DNA of 51,264 nt, from contig PLYK01000079.1 in assembly GCA_003151775.1 (NCBI GenBank), positions 9,864-61,127 on the forward strand, in the 5' to 3' direction. A model generated the notes under the pieces. That model did not search any database. It was not told the origin of the DNA and saw only the letters and a program-made list of their open reading frames with translations. The position numbers were made by a program, and so were the translations under genes. The DNA is from Geobacter sp. (GTDB taxonomy: Bacteria; Desulfobacterota; Desulfuromonadia; Geobacterales; Pseudopelobacteraceae). Of this stretch, positions 1-8,785 are shown piece by piece (the first letter of the stretch is position 1; each line of letters begins with the position of its first letter).

Positions 1-140
1 CGGCAAATATGGCCTGAAGATGAGATGTAAAACGGTATATTGGTTAGTTCCGAGTCCCTAAGGCCAACTCGCCTTCCAAAAGTTCAAAAGCTTCGGTGTG
101 AAAGTACTGATCATTATGTCCCGTTCGAGGTAGAAGCAGC

Positions 141-1580
141 ATGGCAATGGAGATGCGCCAACAACTGAAGATGACCCAGCAACTGGTGATGACTCCACAG
201 TTGCAACAGGCCATCAAGCTGCTCCAGTTGACCCGCCTGGAACTTCAGGATGTCGTGCGCCTGGAGCTGGAGGAAAATCCGCTCCTGGAAGAAAGTATTG
301 ATGTTGAAGAGGTCCGCGAACCGGAATCTCTGGAGATTGCCGAGAAGGAGAGCGAGCCCGAACAGAGCGGCGATGAATTCCACGAGGTTGAAACCGGTGA
401 AGACACCCTGCGGGATTGGGACAGCTATCTGGACGGCTACAACTACAGTTCCGGCGAACAGTACAGCGGAGAGGACGAACGGCCTTCATTCGAGAGCATG
501 CTGACCCGCAAGGCAACCTTGATCGACCATCTGCTCTGGCAGCTTCATATGGGGCGTTTTTCGCATGCCGAAGTCCTTATCGGAGAGGAGATCATCGGCA
601 ATATCGATGAGAGCGGCTACCTGCGCGCCTCGGTGGAGGAGATTGCCCAGGCCTGCAATTGCGATAGCGAGAAGGTGCCGCCGGTTCTGGAGCGTATTAA
701 GGAGTTCGATCCGACCGGCGTGGGCGCCAGCGACCTACGGGAATGTCTTTTGATCCAGGCCCGCTTTCTGGGGATGCAGGGAAGCGTCGTCGAACGGCTG
801 CTGCAAAACCACTTAAATGACCTGGAAACTCGCAAGTACAAACAGATTGCCCGCGATCTGGGGGTCGATATCAACCAGGTGTTGATGGCGTCCAAGATCA
901 TTGCCGGTTTCGATCCGCGACCGGGCAGGATTTACGGTTCCGAAGAGGTGCAGTACATCTCGGCGGATATCTTCGTCTACAAGGTAGGCGAAGAATATGT
1001 GGTCATGCTGAACGATGAGGGGTTGCCCAGTCTCCGGCTGAGTCCCTATTACAGCGAGGTCAAGGGCAACGCCAACGTCGATTCCCGGGCCGAGGAGTAT
1101 ATCAACGAAAAGGTCCGTTCGGCCATGTGGCTGATTAAAAGCATCCAGCAGCGCCAGCGCACCATCTACAAGGTTGCCAAGAGCATCATCAGGTTTCAGA
1201 GCGAGTTTCTCGACCGGGGCATCGAATGTCTGCGTCCCTTGGTGCTGCGGGATGTGGCCGACGATATCGGCATGCATGAATCCACGATCAGCCGGGTCAC
1301 CACCAACAAATATATGCAGACCCCCCAAGGGCTGTTTGAGTTGAAATATTTTTTCAACAGCGGCCTTTCGACCAGCGAGGGGGATTTCGTCGCTTCGGAG
1401 AGCGTTAAGAACCGCATCAAGGAGATTATCGAAAAGGAGGATACGCGCAAGCCGCTCTCAGATCAGAAGATCGCCGAGTTGCTTTCCGGGCAGACCGTCA
1501 ATATTGCCCGGCGCACGGTCACCAAGTACCGCGAGCTCCTGAGGATCGGTTCTTCATCTGAACGGAAACGGCATTTCTAA
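141..1580 (+). CDS. rpoN: RNA polymerase sigma-54 factor
   Basis: Sigma-54 directs core RNA polymerase to -24/-12 promoters and needs an AAA+ activator to open them. The 479-residue product has the usual family length. Residues 1-50 are the glutamine- and leucine-rich activator-interaction region, followed by an acidic linker (about 50-115), a core-binding region, a helix-turn-helix around 365-390 and, at 456-465, the RpoN box ARRTVTKYRE that contacts the -24 element. GAGG at 127-130 lies 10 bases before the ATG and supports this start. The gene leads a run continuing into hpf and hprK, a classic rpoN neighbourhood. A sigma-54-dependent type activator is encoded 7 kb downstream in the same run. 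Family assignment is secure. Confidence 0.98.
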   Translation: MAMEMRQQLKMTQQLVMTPQLQQAIKLLQLTRLELQDVVRLELEENPLLEESIDVEEVREPESLEIAEKESEPEQSGDEFHEVETGEDTLRDWDSYLDGYNYSSGEQYSGEDERPSFESMLTRKATLIDHLLWQLHMGRFSHAEVLIGEEIIGNIDESGYLRASVEEIAQACNCDSEKVPPVLERIKEFDPTGVGASDLRECLLIQARFLGMQGSVVERLLQNHLNDLETRKYKQIARDLGVDINQVLMASKIIAGFDPRPGRIYGSEEVQYISADIFVYKVGEEYVVMLNDEGLPSLRLSPYYSEVKGNANVDSRAEEYINEKVRSAMWLIKSIQQRQRTIYKVAKSIIRFQSEFLDRGIECLRPLVLRDVADDIGMHESTISRVTTNKYMQTPQGLFELKYFFNSGLSTSEGDFVASESVKNRIKEIIEKEDTRKPLSDQKIAELLSGQTVNIARRTVTKYRELLRIGSSSERKRHF

Positions 1581-1638
1581 ACCTCGTTTGTCCGAGGCGC
1601 TATTATTACATCACGATATATTACACGAGGAGGATGGT

Positions 1639-2187
1639 ATGCAGGTAACGATGACATTCAGGCACATGGAACAGAGCGACGCCCTCAAGTCCTATGCCGA
1701 GGAAAAACTTGAGCGACTGACAAAATATATTGATGAGCCGATCACCGCCCAAGTCTTTCTTACGGTTGAAAAAAAGATTCGCCATATCGTGGAGATCGTC
1801 ATAAACGCAAAGGGCGTCAACACCAAGGCCTCCGAGGCGACCAACGATATGTACGCCGCCATTGATGCCGTGATCGACAAGATGGAGCGCCAGCTCAAGC
1901 GCTACAAGGAAAAGATCAAAGCCCACAAACCCAATGGTGATGAACGCGGGCGCCAACTGACCAAGAAGGTGTTCGAGGCCGAGAGTATAGAATCCAGCGG
2001 CGAGCCGGTTGTCATCAAGGCCAGGACGGAGACGGCCAAGCCAATGTCGGTGGAGGAAGCGGTCATGCAGATGGATCTTTTGCACAAGGATTTCATCGTC
2101 TTTACTGATTCCACAAGTAGCGAGATCAACGTCCTCTATCGTCGCAAAGACGGTAACTATGGCCTGATCGAACCTCAGAGGGCGTAA
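1639..2187 (+). CDS. hpf: Ribosome hibernation promoting factor, long form
   Basis: Long HPF binds the 30S decoding region in stationary phase and promotes 100S ribosome dimers. The N-terminal half (about 1-100) is the S30EA/YfiA fold with its basic helix; the C-terminal part (about 125-183) carries the dimerisation domain ending in VLYRRKDGNYGLIEPQ, so this is the long rather than the short type. The frame is open further upstream, to 1588, but AGGAGG at 1628-1633 is correctly spaced for the ATG at 1639, giving 183 residues. It sits 58 bases after rpoN and 22 bases before the proposed hprK start, as in many proteobacteria. Confidence 0.95.
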   Translation: MQVTMTFRHMEQSDALKSYAEEKLERLTKYIDEPITAQVFLTVEKKIRHIVEIVINAKGVNTKASEATNDMYAAIDAVIDKMERQLKRYKEKIKAHKPNGDERGRQLTKKVFEAESIESSGEPVVIKARTETAKPMSVEEAVMQMDLLHKDFIVFTDSTSSEINVLYRRKDGNYGLIEPQRA

Positions 2188-2215
2188 TTGCCGGACTGGC
2201 GCGCTGGAGGTGCAA

Positions 2216-3175
2216 TTGGACGGAATCAGCCTTTCCATACAGGAAATCCAGGACGACAGCGAGTACGGGCTGGGCCTGAAACTGCTTGCCGGTCAGCGGG
2301 GGATGGGTAACCGGATTTCCAGTCCACGCATTCAGAAACCGGGCCTTGCTCTGAGTGGTTACATCGAGCACCTGCATCCCGAGCGGATTCAGGTGCTCGG
2401 CAACACTGAAATATCCTATCTCAGCCAGATCGACGACCATCTGGCCTCGGAAAACATCAAGACGCTCTGCATGTTTCCGATCGCCTGCTTTATCATCACC
2501 AAGGGGCTCTTTCCGCCGCAATGTCTGCTGGATGCGGCGGAGAACGCCGCCATACCGATCCTCGGCACCCATCACCAATCCTCGACCTTTATTTCACTGA
2601 TCACCAAATTTCTTGAGGAACGTCTGCTCCCCACCACCCACCTGCACGGCGTGCTGGTGGACGTTCTGGGGGTCGGAATCCTGCTGACCGGCAAGAGCGG
2701 CATCGGTAAAAGCGAATGTGCCCTTGACCTTGTCATCCGTGGGCATCGTCTGGTGGCCGACGACATGGTCTTTATCAAGAAAAAAGTGCCGGCTGCGCTC
2801 GTCGGCCAGGCCGAGGAGGCTATCCAGCATCTTATGGAGATCCGCGGTCTGGGCATCATTAACATCAAAGATCTCTATGGCGTGTCGTCCATCCGGGAAA
2901 AGAAGATCATCGACATGGTTCTGGAACTGGTTGAATGGGATCCCGGCCAGGAATACGACCGTCTCGGCCTGGATGATCGCCGGGAAACCATCCTGGGGGT
3001 CGATATCCCCCATATCTGCATTCCTGTCAGACCGGGACGCAACCTGGGATCAATTATCGAGGTGGCTGCCCGTAACTTCCTGCTCAAGGGGATGGGGTAT
3101 CATTCAGCACGGGATTTTCAGGAGCGTCTCATGTCGCGGATTGAGGTGCAGCCCTTGGGTAATGAGGTGGAGTAG
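2216..3175 (+). CDS. hprK: HPr kinase/phosphorylase
   Basis: HprK phosphorylates and dephosphorylates HPr at Ser46 in response to ATP, phosphate and metabolites. The P-loop GKSGIGKS falls at residues 159-166, where the family has it. THHQSS in the N-terminal half and EIRGLGIINIKDLYG after the P-loop are family signatures. The reading frame opens at a GTG (2210), but the GGAGG at 2206-2210 overlaps that codon and is ideally placed for the TTG at 2216, which I prefer (319 residues). The partner HPr, encoded 1.3 kb downstream at 4467, does carry a serine at position 46. The next gene, rapZ, begins 3 bases after the stop. Confidence 0.96.
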   Translation: MDGISLSIQEIQDDSEYGLGLKLLAGQRGMGNRISSPRIQKPGLALSGYIEHLHPERIQVLGNTEISYLSQIDDHLASENIKTLCMFPIACFIITKGLFPPQCLLDAAENAAIPILGTHHQSSTFISLITKFLEERLLPTTHLHGVLVDVLGVGILLTGKSGIGKSECALDLVIRGHRLVADDMVFIKKKVPAALVGQAEEAIQHLMEIRGLGIINIKDLYGVSSIREKKIIDMVLELVEWDPGQEYDRLGLDDRRETILGVDIPHICIPVRPGRNLGSIIEVAARNFLLKGMGYHSARDFQERLMSRIEVQPLGNEVE

Positions 3176-3178
3176 GCC

Positions 3179-4042
3179 ATGCGGATCATTGTGATAACCG
3201 GTATGTCCGGCTCGGGAAAATCCACGGCGGTCAGGGCTTTGGAGGATGAGGGGTTTTATTGCATCGATAACCTGCCGGTTCGGCTCTTCAGGCGCTTTGT
3301 CGATCTGATCTGGAAATCGGGCGAGTCCTTCAAGGGGATCGTACTGGTTGCCGATATCCGTGGCCGTGAATTCTTCAAAGGCTACGAGAGCGCCTTTCAG
3401 AAGATCCGTAATGCCGGCCACAGCGTCGAGATCTTTTTCTTCGATGCCCTCGATGAAACCCTTATCAGACGTTTCTCCGAAACCCGCCGGCGCCATCCGG
3501 CCGCTGAGCACTGTTCGGTCAGCGAGGGGATTCGCATCGAGCGTGAACAGCTTTCCGGACTGCGTCAAATAGCATCCGCTATCATTGACACCACCGAGTT
3601 CAATGTCCATCAGCTCAAAGATTTCGTCCTGCGGATCGTCAGGGGCGAGGGGGGAGACAGCCCGTTTGTGGTGGAGGTCCAGTCCTTCGGTTTTCGCTAT
3701 GGCATTCCTATGGAGTCGAGCATTGTCATGGATGTGCGTTTTCTTCCCAACCCATTTTTTTTTCCGGAGATGAAAAATCTGTCGGGACTCGACCCGGAGG
3801 TGAGGAACTATGTCCTGGAACTGCCGGAAACGAAGACATTCATCGACCACTTTTTCCCGCTGGTAAACATGTTGATACCGGCGTATCAACGGGAGGGGAA
3901 GGCATACCTGACCATCTCGATCGGATGCACGGGGGGGCGGCACCGTTCGGTCGCCGTTGCCGAGGCAACGGTGGAATATCTGCGACGCAGTTTTTCCGTA
4001 GTGCGCATCACTCACAGAGATATTGAAAAGGGACAACAATGA
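3179..4042 (+). CDS. rapZ: RNase adapter protein RapZ (YvcJ/YhbJ family P-loop protein)
   Basis: RapZ in enterobacteria binds small RNAs and hands them to RNase E to control glucosamine-6-phosphate synthase; in other phyla its role is less clear. The 287-residue product has the Walker A motif GMSGSGKS at residues 8-15 and the C-terminal signature IGCTGGRHRSVAVAE, both diagnostic. The ATG follows the hprK stop by 3 bases, and its own stop overlaps the next start (ATGA at 4039-4042), so the genes are almost certainly co-translated. Which RNA it acts on in this organism cannot be told from the sequence. Confidence 0.95.
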   Translation: MRIIVITGMSGSGKSTAVRALEDEGFYCIDNLPVRLFRRFVDLIWKSGESFKGIVLVADIRGREFFKGYESAFQKIRNAGHSVEIFFFDALDETLIRRFSETRRRHPAAEHCSVSEGIRIEREQLSGLRQIASAIIDTTEFNVHQLKDFVLRIVRGEGGDSPFVVEVQSFGFRYGIPMESSIVMDVRFLPNPFFFPEMKNLSGLDPEVRNYVLELPETKTFIDHFFPLVNMLIPAYQREGKAYLTISIGCTGGRHRSVAVAEATVEYLRRSFSVVRITHRDIEKGQQ

Positions 4043-4434
4043 CAGGACTGGTTCTTGTAACACATGCGGGCTTGGCAGGGGCGCTGCTGCATACGGCAGA
4101 GCTGATCGTCGGCCGGATCGACGCCTGCGAAAAGGTAGAGGTCGATGCTGATGAACGTTCCGAGCAGATCATGGCCAGGGTGGTTGCCGCCGTGGGAAAG
4201 GTGAGCGCCGAAGGCGCCGTCATCATGACCGATCTGTTTGGCGGAACCCCCTCCAACATGGCCATGGCGTTTTTGAAAGACGACGCCGTGGAAGTGCTGA
4301 CCGGCGTCAACCTGCCCATGATAATCGAATTTTGTTCAAAGCGCGCCAGGTTGGGTGTCCCCGAACTTGCTGTCGAGCTTCAGCGCTGCGGTCGCGAAGG
4401 CATCATCATAGCAGGAGAATTTCTGAAAAAGTAA
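4039..4434 (+). CDS. PTS EIIA component, mannose/sorbose family, lone domain
   Basis: This 131-residue protein is a single EIIA-Man domain. His9 in LVLVTHAGLAG is the expected phosphorylation site, and the DLFGGTPSN motif around residues 68-76 is the family signature. In sugar-transporting systems this domain is fused or adjacent to EIIB, EIIC and EIID; none of those is in the window. Phosphate would come from HPr, encoded next. The start overlaps the rapZ stop. The likely role is regulatory, reporting the phosphorylation state of the PTS, but its output target is unknown. Confidence 0.93.
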   Translation: MTGLVLVTHAGLAGALLHTAELIVGRIDACEKVEVDADERSEQIMARVVAAVGKVSAEGAVIMTDLFGGTPSNMAMAFLKDDAVEVLTGVNLPMIIEFCSKRARLGVPELAVELQRCGREGIIIAGEFLKK

Positions 4435-4466
4435 CGCAGTGCGCTCCCACGAGGTCATACCACGCA

Positions 4467-4733
4467 ATGCTCCACAAGGAATTTATGATTGTCAACAAGC
4501 TCGGCCTGCATGCCCGGGCCTCGGCCCTGTTCGTCAAGACGGCCAGCCGGTTCGTCGCCGAAATCCATTTGGAAAAGGAAGGGGTCGAGGTAAATGGCAA
4601 GAGCATCATGGGTATCATGATGCTGGCGGCTTCAAAGGGGTCAACGGTCCGTCTGAGCGTGAGCGGCGCCGACGAGGCAGAGGCCTTGCAAACCATGGGG
4701 GACCTGATCGCCAATGGTTTCGGCGAAGATTGA
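4467..4733 (+). CDS. ptsH: Phosphocarrier protein HPr
   Basis: HPr relays phosphate from enzyme I to EIIA. The ATG at 4467 gives an 88-residue protein with the catalytic histidine at position 15 (LGLHARAS) and the regulatory serine at position 46 (NGKSIMGIM), exactly the canonical numbering, which is why I chose it over the longer upstream reading (from 4332) and over the in-frame ATG at 4485. The ribosome-binding site is modest: GAGG at 4451-4454, 12 bases away. Ser46 matches the presence of hprK. The stop precedes the ptsI ATG by one base. Confidence 0.96.
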   Translation: MLHKEFMIVNKLGLHARASALFVKTASRFVAEIHLEKEGVEVNGKSIMGIMMLAASKGSTVRLSVSGADEAEALQTMGDLIANGFGED

Positions 4734-4734
4734 T

Positions 4735-6477
4735 ATGCGCCTGTTTTCCGGTATCGCAACGTCCCCCGGCATTGCGGTCGGACGGCTGCGGGTCGTTGAC
4801 CGCCAAAGCCTGACGGTTGAGGACTATTCCGTTGAGCACGACAGCATAAACAGCGAGATCGAACGGTTGCGGACCGCTATCGACCAAACCCGCACCGAGC
4901 TTGAAGCGATCAGGACACGACTCGCTGAAGATACAGGCTCCGACCACCTCATTTTCATAGAAACCCACCTGCTGATCATGTCCGATGACCGCCTGTTCAG
5001 CGAATCAGCGGCAATCATCGAAAGCTCGCTTATCAACGCCGAAGGCGCTCTGCGCCGCACCCTTCTCAAATACCGGGAATATTTCGCCGGCATTGAGGAC
5101 GCGTACCTGCGTGAACGCATCAGTGACATAGAGGCGGTTATCGAAAGGATCCTGCTCACCCTGACCGGCCAGGTTCATGGGCCGATCTCCGCGGAGCATG
5201 GCCGGACCATTGTTGTTGCCCATGATCTTACGCCTCCCGATATCCTGCAAATGGAAAAGGAGGGCATCATCGGCATGGTCACGGAGGCCGGCGGCCGAAC
5301 GACCCATGCCGCAATACTCGCCCGCGCGTTCCGGCTGCCGGCCGTGGCGGGGATCGACGACGTTGCCGATCCGGCGTACGACAATGCCCCGGCCATTCTT
5401 GACGGCATCAGCGGCCGCCTGATCGTGTACCCCGGCCAGGCGACCTTCCGTCGCTATCTCAAGCTGAAGCAGCGTTATGAAAACGATGAGCTGGCATTGC
5501 TCACGAGCGCCGCATTGCCCCCGGTGACGCTTGATGGCCATCGCCTTGAACTCAGGGGTAACGTGGAGGCGCCGGAAGAAGGGCAATTCGTGCTCAGCCA
5601 TGGAGGGGAGGGGGTCGGGCTGTACCGCACCGAGATGCTCTTCATGAATCGGCAGGAGATGCCGGAAGAGGAAGAGCAGTACCGGATTTACAGCGCCATG
5701 CAGCAGGCCGTATTTCCCCATCCGCTTACCATCCGGACGCTGGATGCCGGCGGCGACAAGCTTTTGGCCGGAACCCGGCTCAACGTGGAACAAAACCCCG
5801 CCATGGGGGTGCGCGCCATCAGGCTGGCGCTGGCCATGCCGGATGAGTTCAAAAAACAGTTGCGCGCCATACTGCGGGTAAGCGCCAACGGCGCTACCCG
5901 CATCATGTTCCCCATGATCTCGGGCCTGGAGGAGTTGCGGCGCGCGCGGGCCTTGCTGGATGAGGCCCAAAGAGAGCTTGCGGCGGCAAAAATTCCCTTT
6001 GACAGGGCAATCCAGGTCGGTATTATGGTCGAGATACCCTCGGCAGTGACCATCGCCGACCTTCTGGCGAAAGAGGCGGACTTTTTCAGTGTCGGCACCA
6101 ACGACCTGATCCAATATTCCCTTGCCATCGACCGCTCCAACGAGCACCTGGCGGCAATGTACCAGCCGCTGCACCCTGCGGTGCTCCGCTCACTGCGACA
6201 GGTGGTCGGGGCAGCCCATAAGGCCGGCATACCGGCCTGCATCTGTGGGGAGATGGCCGGGGACCCGTTTTTTCTGCCGATCCTTCTCGGACTCGGCTTT
6301 GACGAACTTTCCATGAACGCCTCTACGATCCCGCGGGTCAAACAGATGGTGCGCCGTTGCAGCAGGGAACGCGCAAAAGAGATCGCCGACGCCTGTTTTT
6401 CCTTTGCCACAGCCGATGAGATCGAAGAGTTCCTGAAAACACAGATTGCCATCCATTTCCCGACAGGTCGAAAATGA
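4735..6477 (+). CDS. ptsI: PTS enzyme I (phosphoenolpyruvate-protein phosphotransferase)
   Basis: Enzyme I takes phosphate from PEP onto a histidine and passes it to HPr. The active-site histidine is H191 in GGRTTHAAILAR; the PEP-binding barrel carries GVGLYRTEMLFMNR, and the catalytic cysteine is C504 in CICGEMAGDP. Both lie two residues from their Escherichia coli positions. The 580-residue length is normal. I place the start at the ATG one base after the ptsH stop, which begins MRLFSGIATSPGIAVG; an in-frame ATG at 4714 would add seven residues. Its stop overlaps the pilD start. Confidence 0.97.
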   Translation: MRLFSGIATSPGIAVGRLRVVDRQSLTVEDYSVEHDSINSEIERLRTAIDQTRTELEAIRTRLAEDTGSDHLIFIETHLLIMSDDRLFSESAAIIESSLINAEGALRRTLLKYREYFAGIEDAYLRERISDIEAVIERILLTLTGQVHGPISAEHGRTIVVAHDLTPPDILQMEKEGIIGMVTEAGGRTTHAAILARAFRLPAVAGIDDVADPAYDNAPAILDGISGRLIVYPGQATFRRYLKLKQRYENDELALLTSAALPPVTLDGHRLELRGNVEAPEEGQFVLSHGGEGVGLYRTEMLFMNRQEMPEEEEQYRIYSAMQQAVFPHPLTIRTLDAGGDKLLAGTRLNVEQNPAMGVRAIRLALAMPDEFKKQLRAILRVSANGATRIMFPMISGLEELRRARALLDEAQRELAAAKIPFDRAIQVGIMVEIPSAVTIADLLAKEADFFSVGTNDLIQYSLAIDRSNEHLAAMYQPLHPAVLRSLRQVVGAAHKAGIPACICGEMAGDPFFLPILLGLGFDELSMNASTIPRVKQMVRRCSRERAKEIADACFSFATADEIEEFLKTQIAIHFPTGRK

Positions 6478-7262
6478 TGTCCCCCATCCTCGTCCTCCGT
6501 GTTTACGCCTTTGCATTCGGCCTGGTAACCGGCTCATTCCTGAATGTCTGCATCTGCCGCATACCTAAAAACGAATCGGTCGTATTTCCACCGTCCCATT
6601 GCCCCCACTGCAATTACCGCATCAGATGGTATGACAACATACCGCTTGTGAGCTACCTGCTGTTGCGGGGCAGATGCCGCGGCTGCGGGGCGCACATCTC
6701 GCTCATCTATCCGCTGGTGGAGTTTTTAAACGGCCTTTTGACCTTGGCCCTGTTCTGGCGCTTCGGGTTTTCCCTGAGCTTTGCGGCGCTGTTTCTGTTC
6801 TGCTGTGCCCTGATGGTAATTACCTTTATTGATATGGAACACCAGATTATCCCGGACGGGATCTCCCTGTCCGGAATCGTGGCCGGCTTCCTGTTCTCCT
6901 TCTTTCTCCCCCAGCACACCTGGGTCGGCTCCCTGCTGGGGATCCTTCTGGGGGGGGGCAGCCTGCTGCTGGTGGCCTCCTGTTATCAGTGGCTGACCGG
7001 CAAGGAGGGCATGGGAGGGGGAGATATCAAGCTTTTGGCCATGATGGGCGCCTTCCTGGGATGGGAAGCCGTTTTGTTCATCATCTTTGTCAGTTCCCTG
7101 GCCGGTTCGGTGGTAGGGGTATCCATGATGCTGATCCAGAAGAAGGATTCCAAGCTGGCCATCCCCTTCGGCCCCTACCTGGCCTTCGGCGCGGTGCTGT
7201 ACATCTTCTACGGCGGGCAGCTCATAAAGTGGTATCTCCACATGGGCAGTTTCGTCAGGTGA
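6474..7262 (+). CDS. pilD: Prepilin peptidase / N-methyltransferase
   Basis: This bitopic inner-membrane aspartyl protease removes type IV prepilin leaders and methylates the new N-terminal residue. The 262-residue protein has the N-terminal zinc-type cysteine pairs C43-x2-C46 and C68-x2-C71, so it should be bifunctional, then about seven hydrophobic segments. Conserved aspartates occur in FIDMEHQIIPD (D120, D127) and in GGGDIKLLAMMG (D184). The gene overlaps ptsI and touches the histidine kinase. Its probable substrates, four pilin-like proteins, are encoded from 17567 onward. It may also serve a type II secretion system encoded elsewhere. Confidence 0.95.
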   Translation: MMSPILVLRVYAFAFGLVTGSFLNVCICRIPKNESVVFPPSHCPHCNYRIRWYDNIPLVSYLLLRGRCRGCGAHISLIYPLVEFLNGLLTLALFWRFGFSLSFAALFLFCCALMVITFIDMEHQIIPDGISLSGIVAGFLFSFFLPQHTWVGSLLGILLGGGSLLLVASCYQWLTGKEGMGGGDIKLLAMMGAFLGWEAVLFIIFVSSLAGSVVGVSMMLIQKKDSKLAIPFGPYLAFGAVLYIFYGGQLIKWYLHMGSFVR

Positions 7263-8785
7263 TGGCGATGGCTACGGTCCGACTCAGCCTGACGGTATCC
7301 ATCCTTGCATTTCTGACCTGCATGCTGCTTTTGGCATGGCTACTCTTCAGCACGCTGGCCTTCAAGACCTCCGCCAATGACCTCTATTCCCAGAAGGGCG
7401 AGTATGGCCGGACCCTGTTGGACGTCTTTGCCGCCCAATTGCCCGATGTGGTGCCGGCCTTTCCGGAGGGAATGATCTTAGCCTTGTCCCCTCCGGCGGT
7501 ATTCGCCCAAAAACTGGCCGATGAGGGCGCATTCGTACGGCTCAGCCTGCTCGACGCCAACGGGAAAATCATCTTTACCGCGGGCAAGGAACCGGGCGAC
7601 ATCTACCTACCCTTCAGCGGTTCCCTCAAGTCTCAGGATCGGGGCGCCGTCCTGCAGGGCGGAGGGGCTGTTGCCCGCGTGATTCCTGTGGTCAGAAACG
7701 GCGTCACCGTCGGCAGAGCGGGGATCGTGCTGTCGCTTGCCGCGGAAAATGAGCGCCTGCAGCGTTCGCAGAAGCTCTTCATGGCCTATTTCGTCATCGA
7801 CTTCATTCTCCTGTTGGGCATTGGTTCCTATGTCCTGTCGCAGATCGTGGTGAAACCCATCAACCGCCTCCTGGCCGCCACTGAAAAGATCACCGGCGGC
7901 CATTACGGCCAAAAGGTGCGTGTCTCCGGCAGCGCGGAACTTGTCCGCCTGGCGGAATCCTTTAACGGCATGTCCCTCTCCCTTCTCAACAAGGAACGGC
8001 AGGTCTTTGAACATGTCGCTGCCCTCGAAAGGGCCAACGAGGAGTTGCGCCAGGCACGGGAAGAGGCGGTTCATACCGAGAAAATGGCCTCCATCGGCCT
8101 TTTGGCGGCCGGGATGGCCCATGAGGTCGGCACGCCGCTGGCGTCCATCATGGGATACGCCGAGCTGCTTTCCGGCGAACATCCGGTCAATCCCGTTATT
8201 CAGGATTACGCGCAACGCATCTCAGGGGATTGCAGCCGCATCGACCGCATTGTGCGGGGACTCCTGGATTTTGCCCGGCCCAGCGGCAGCGCCGTGGAGG
8301 CCTGCGATGTCAACCATCTGGTCTCCGAGTCGCTCCAGTTGCTCGCGCAGCAGGGTGCGTTCAAGCTCATCAAGGTTGCCACCCAACCGGGAGAGCGCCT
8401 GCCCATGGCGCTGGTGGACCCCCACAAGCTTCAGCAGGTGCTGTTCAATCTGATTCTCAACAGCCGGGACGCCATGCCGGGCGGCGGGAAGCTGGCCATA
8501 AGGACCATGCGGGACGCCTGCCCGGCATTCCATAGGCAGACATCCTGCTGTCTGCGTCTGGATGTGATGGACAGCGGCGAGGGCATACCCGAGGAACATC
8601 TTGCGCGCATCTTTGACCCGTTTTTCACCACCAAGCCGCCCGGAAAGGGGACCGGCCTGGGGCTGGCCATATCAGCGCGCATCATCGAGGCCTTTGGCGG
8701 CAGGATCACCGTCAAGAGCATTCCGGGTGACGGCAGTTGCTTTACCCTGTGGCTTCCAGCCCAGGTCAAGGGAGAGGCAACATGA
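7262..8785 (+). CDS. Membrane sensor histidine kinase, NtrB-like
   Basis: This is a 507-residue two-component kinase. A first membrane segment spans about residues 9-33, an extracytoplasmic sensor region about 35-170 with no recognisable ligand-binding motif, and a second membrane segment about 173-195. A HAMP linker follows, then a coiled segment, the phosphoacceptor H287 in MAHEVGTPLAS, the N box LILNSRDAMPGGG near 395 and the G boxes DSGEGIP and GTGLGLA. The ATG overlaps the pilD stop; the long upstream extension of this frame is the shadow of pilD. Its stop overlaps the next gene, the cognate regulator. The signal it senses is unknown; proximity to pilD and the pilus operon hints at surface functions. 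Confidence 0.94.
   Translation: MAMATVRLSLTVSILAFLTCMLLLAWLLFSTLAFKTSANDLYSQKGEYGRTLLDVFAAQLPDVVPAFPEGMILALSPPAVFAQKLADEGAFVRLSLLDANGKIIFTAGKEPGDIYLPFSGSLKSQDRGAVLQGGGAVARVIPVVRNGVTVGRAGIVLSLAAENERLQRSQKLFMAYFVIDFILLLGIGSYVLSQIVVKPINRLLAATEKITGGHYGQKVRVSGSAELVRLAESFNGMSLSLLNKERQVFEHVAALERANEELRQAREEAVHTEKMASIGLLAAGMAHEVGTPLASIMGYAELLSGEHPVNPVIQDYAQRISGDCSRIDRIVRGLLDFARPSGSAVEACDVNHLVSESLQLLAQQGAFKLIKVATQPGERLPMALVDPHKLQQVLFNLILNSRDAMPGGGKLAIRTMRDACPAFHRQTSCCLRLDVMDSGEGIPEEHLARIFDPFFTTKPPGKGTGLGLAISARIIEAFGGRITVKSIPGDGSCFTLWLPAQVKGEAT

Noticed and set aside
1-140. Possible tail of an upstream gene before rpoN
   Set aside because: Two frames are open from base 1 for only 10-20 codons, and neither ends in a sequence I recognise. 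An lptB-type C terminus, often found before rpoN, is not visible.
6989-7261. N-terminal extension of the histidine kinase
   Set aside because: This stretch is the out-of-frame reading of pilD. The kinase ATG overlaps the pilD stop.
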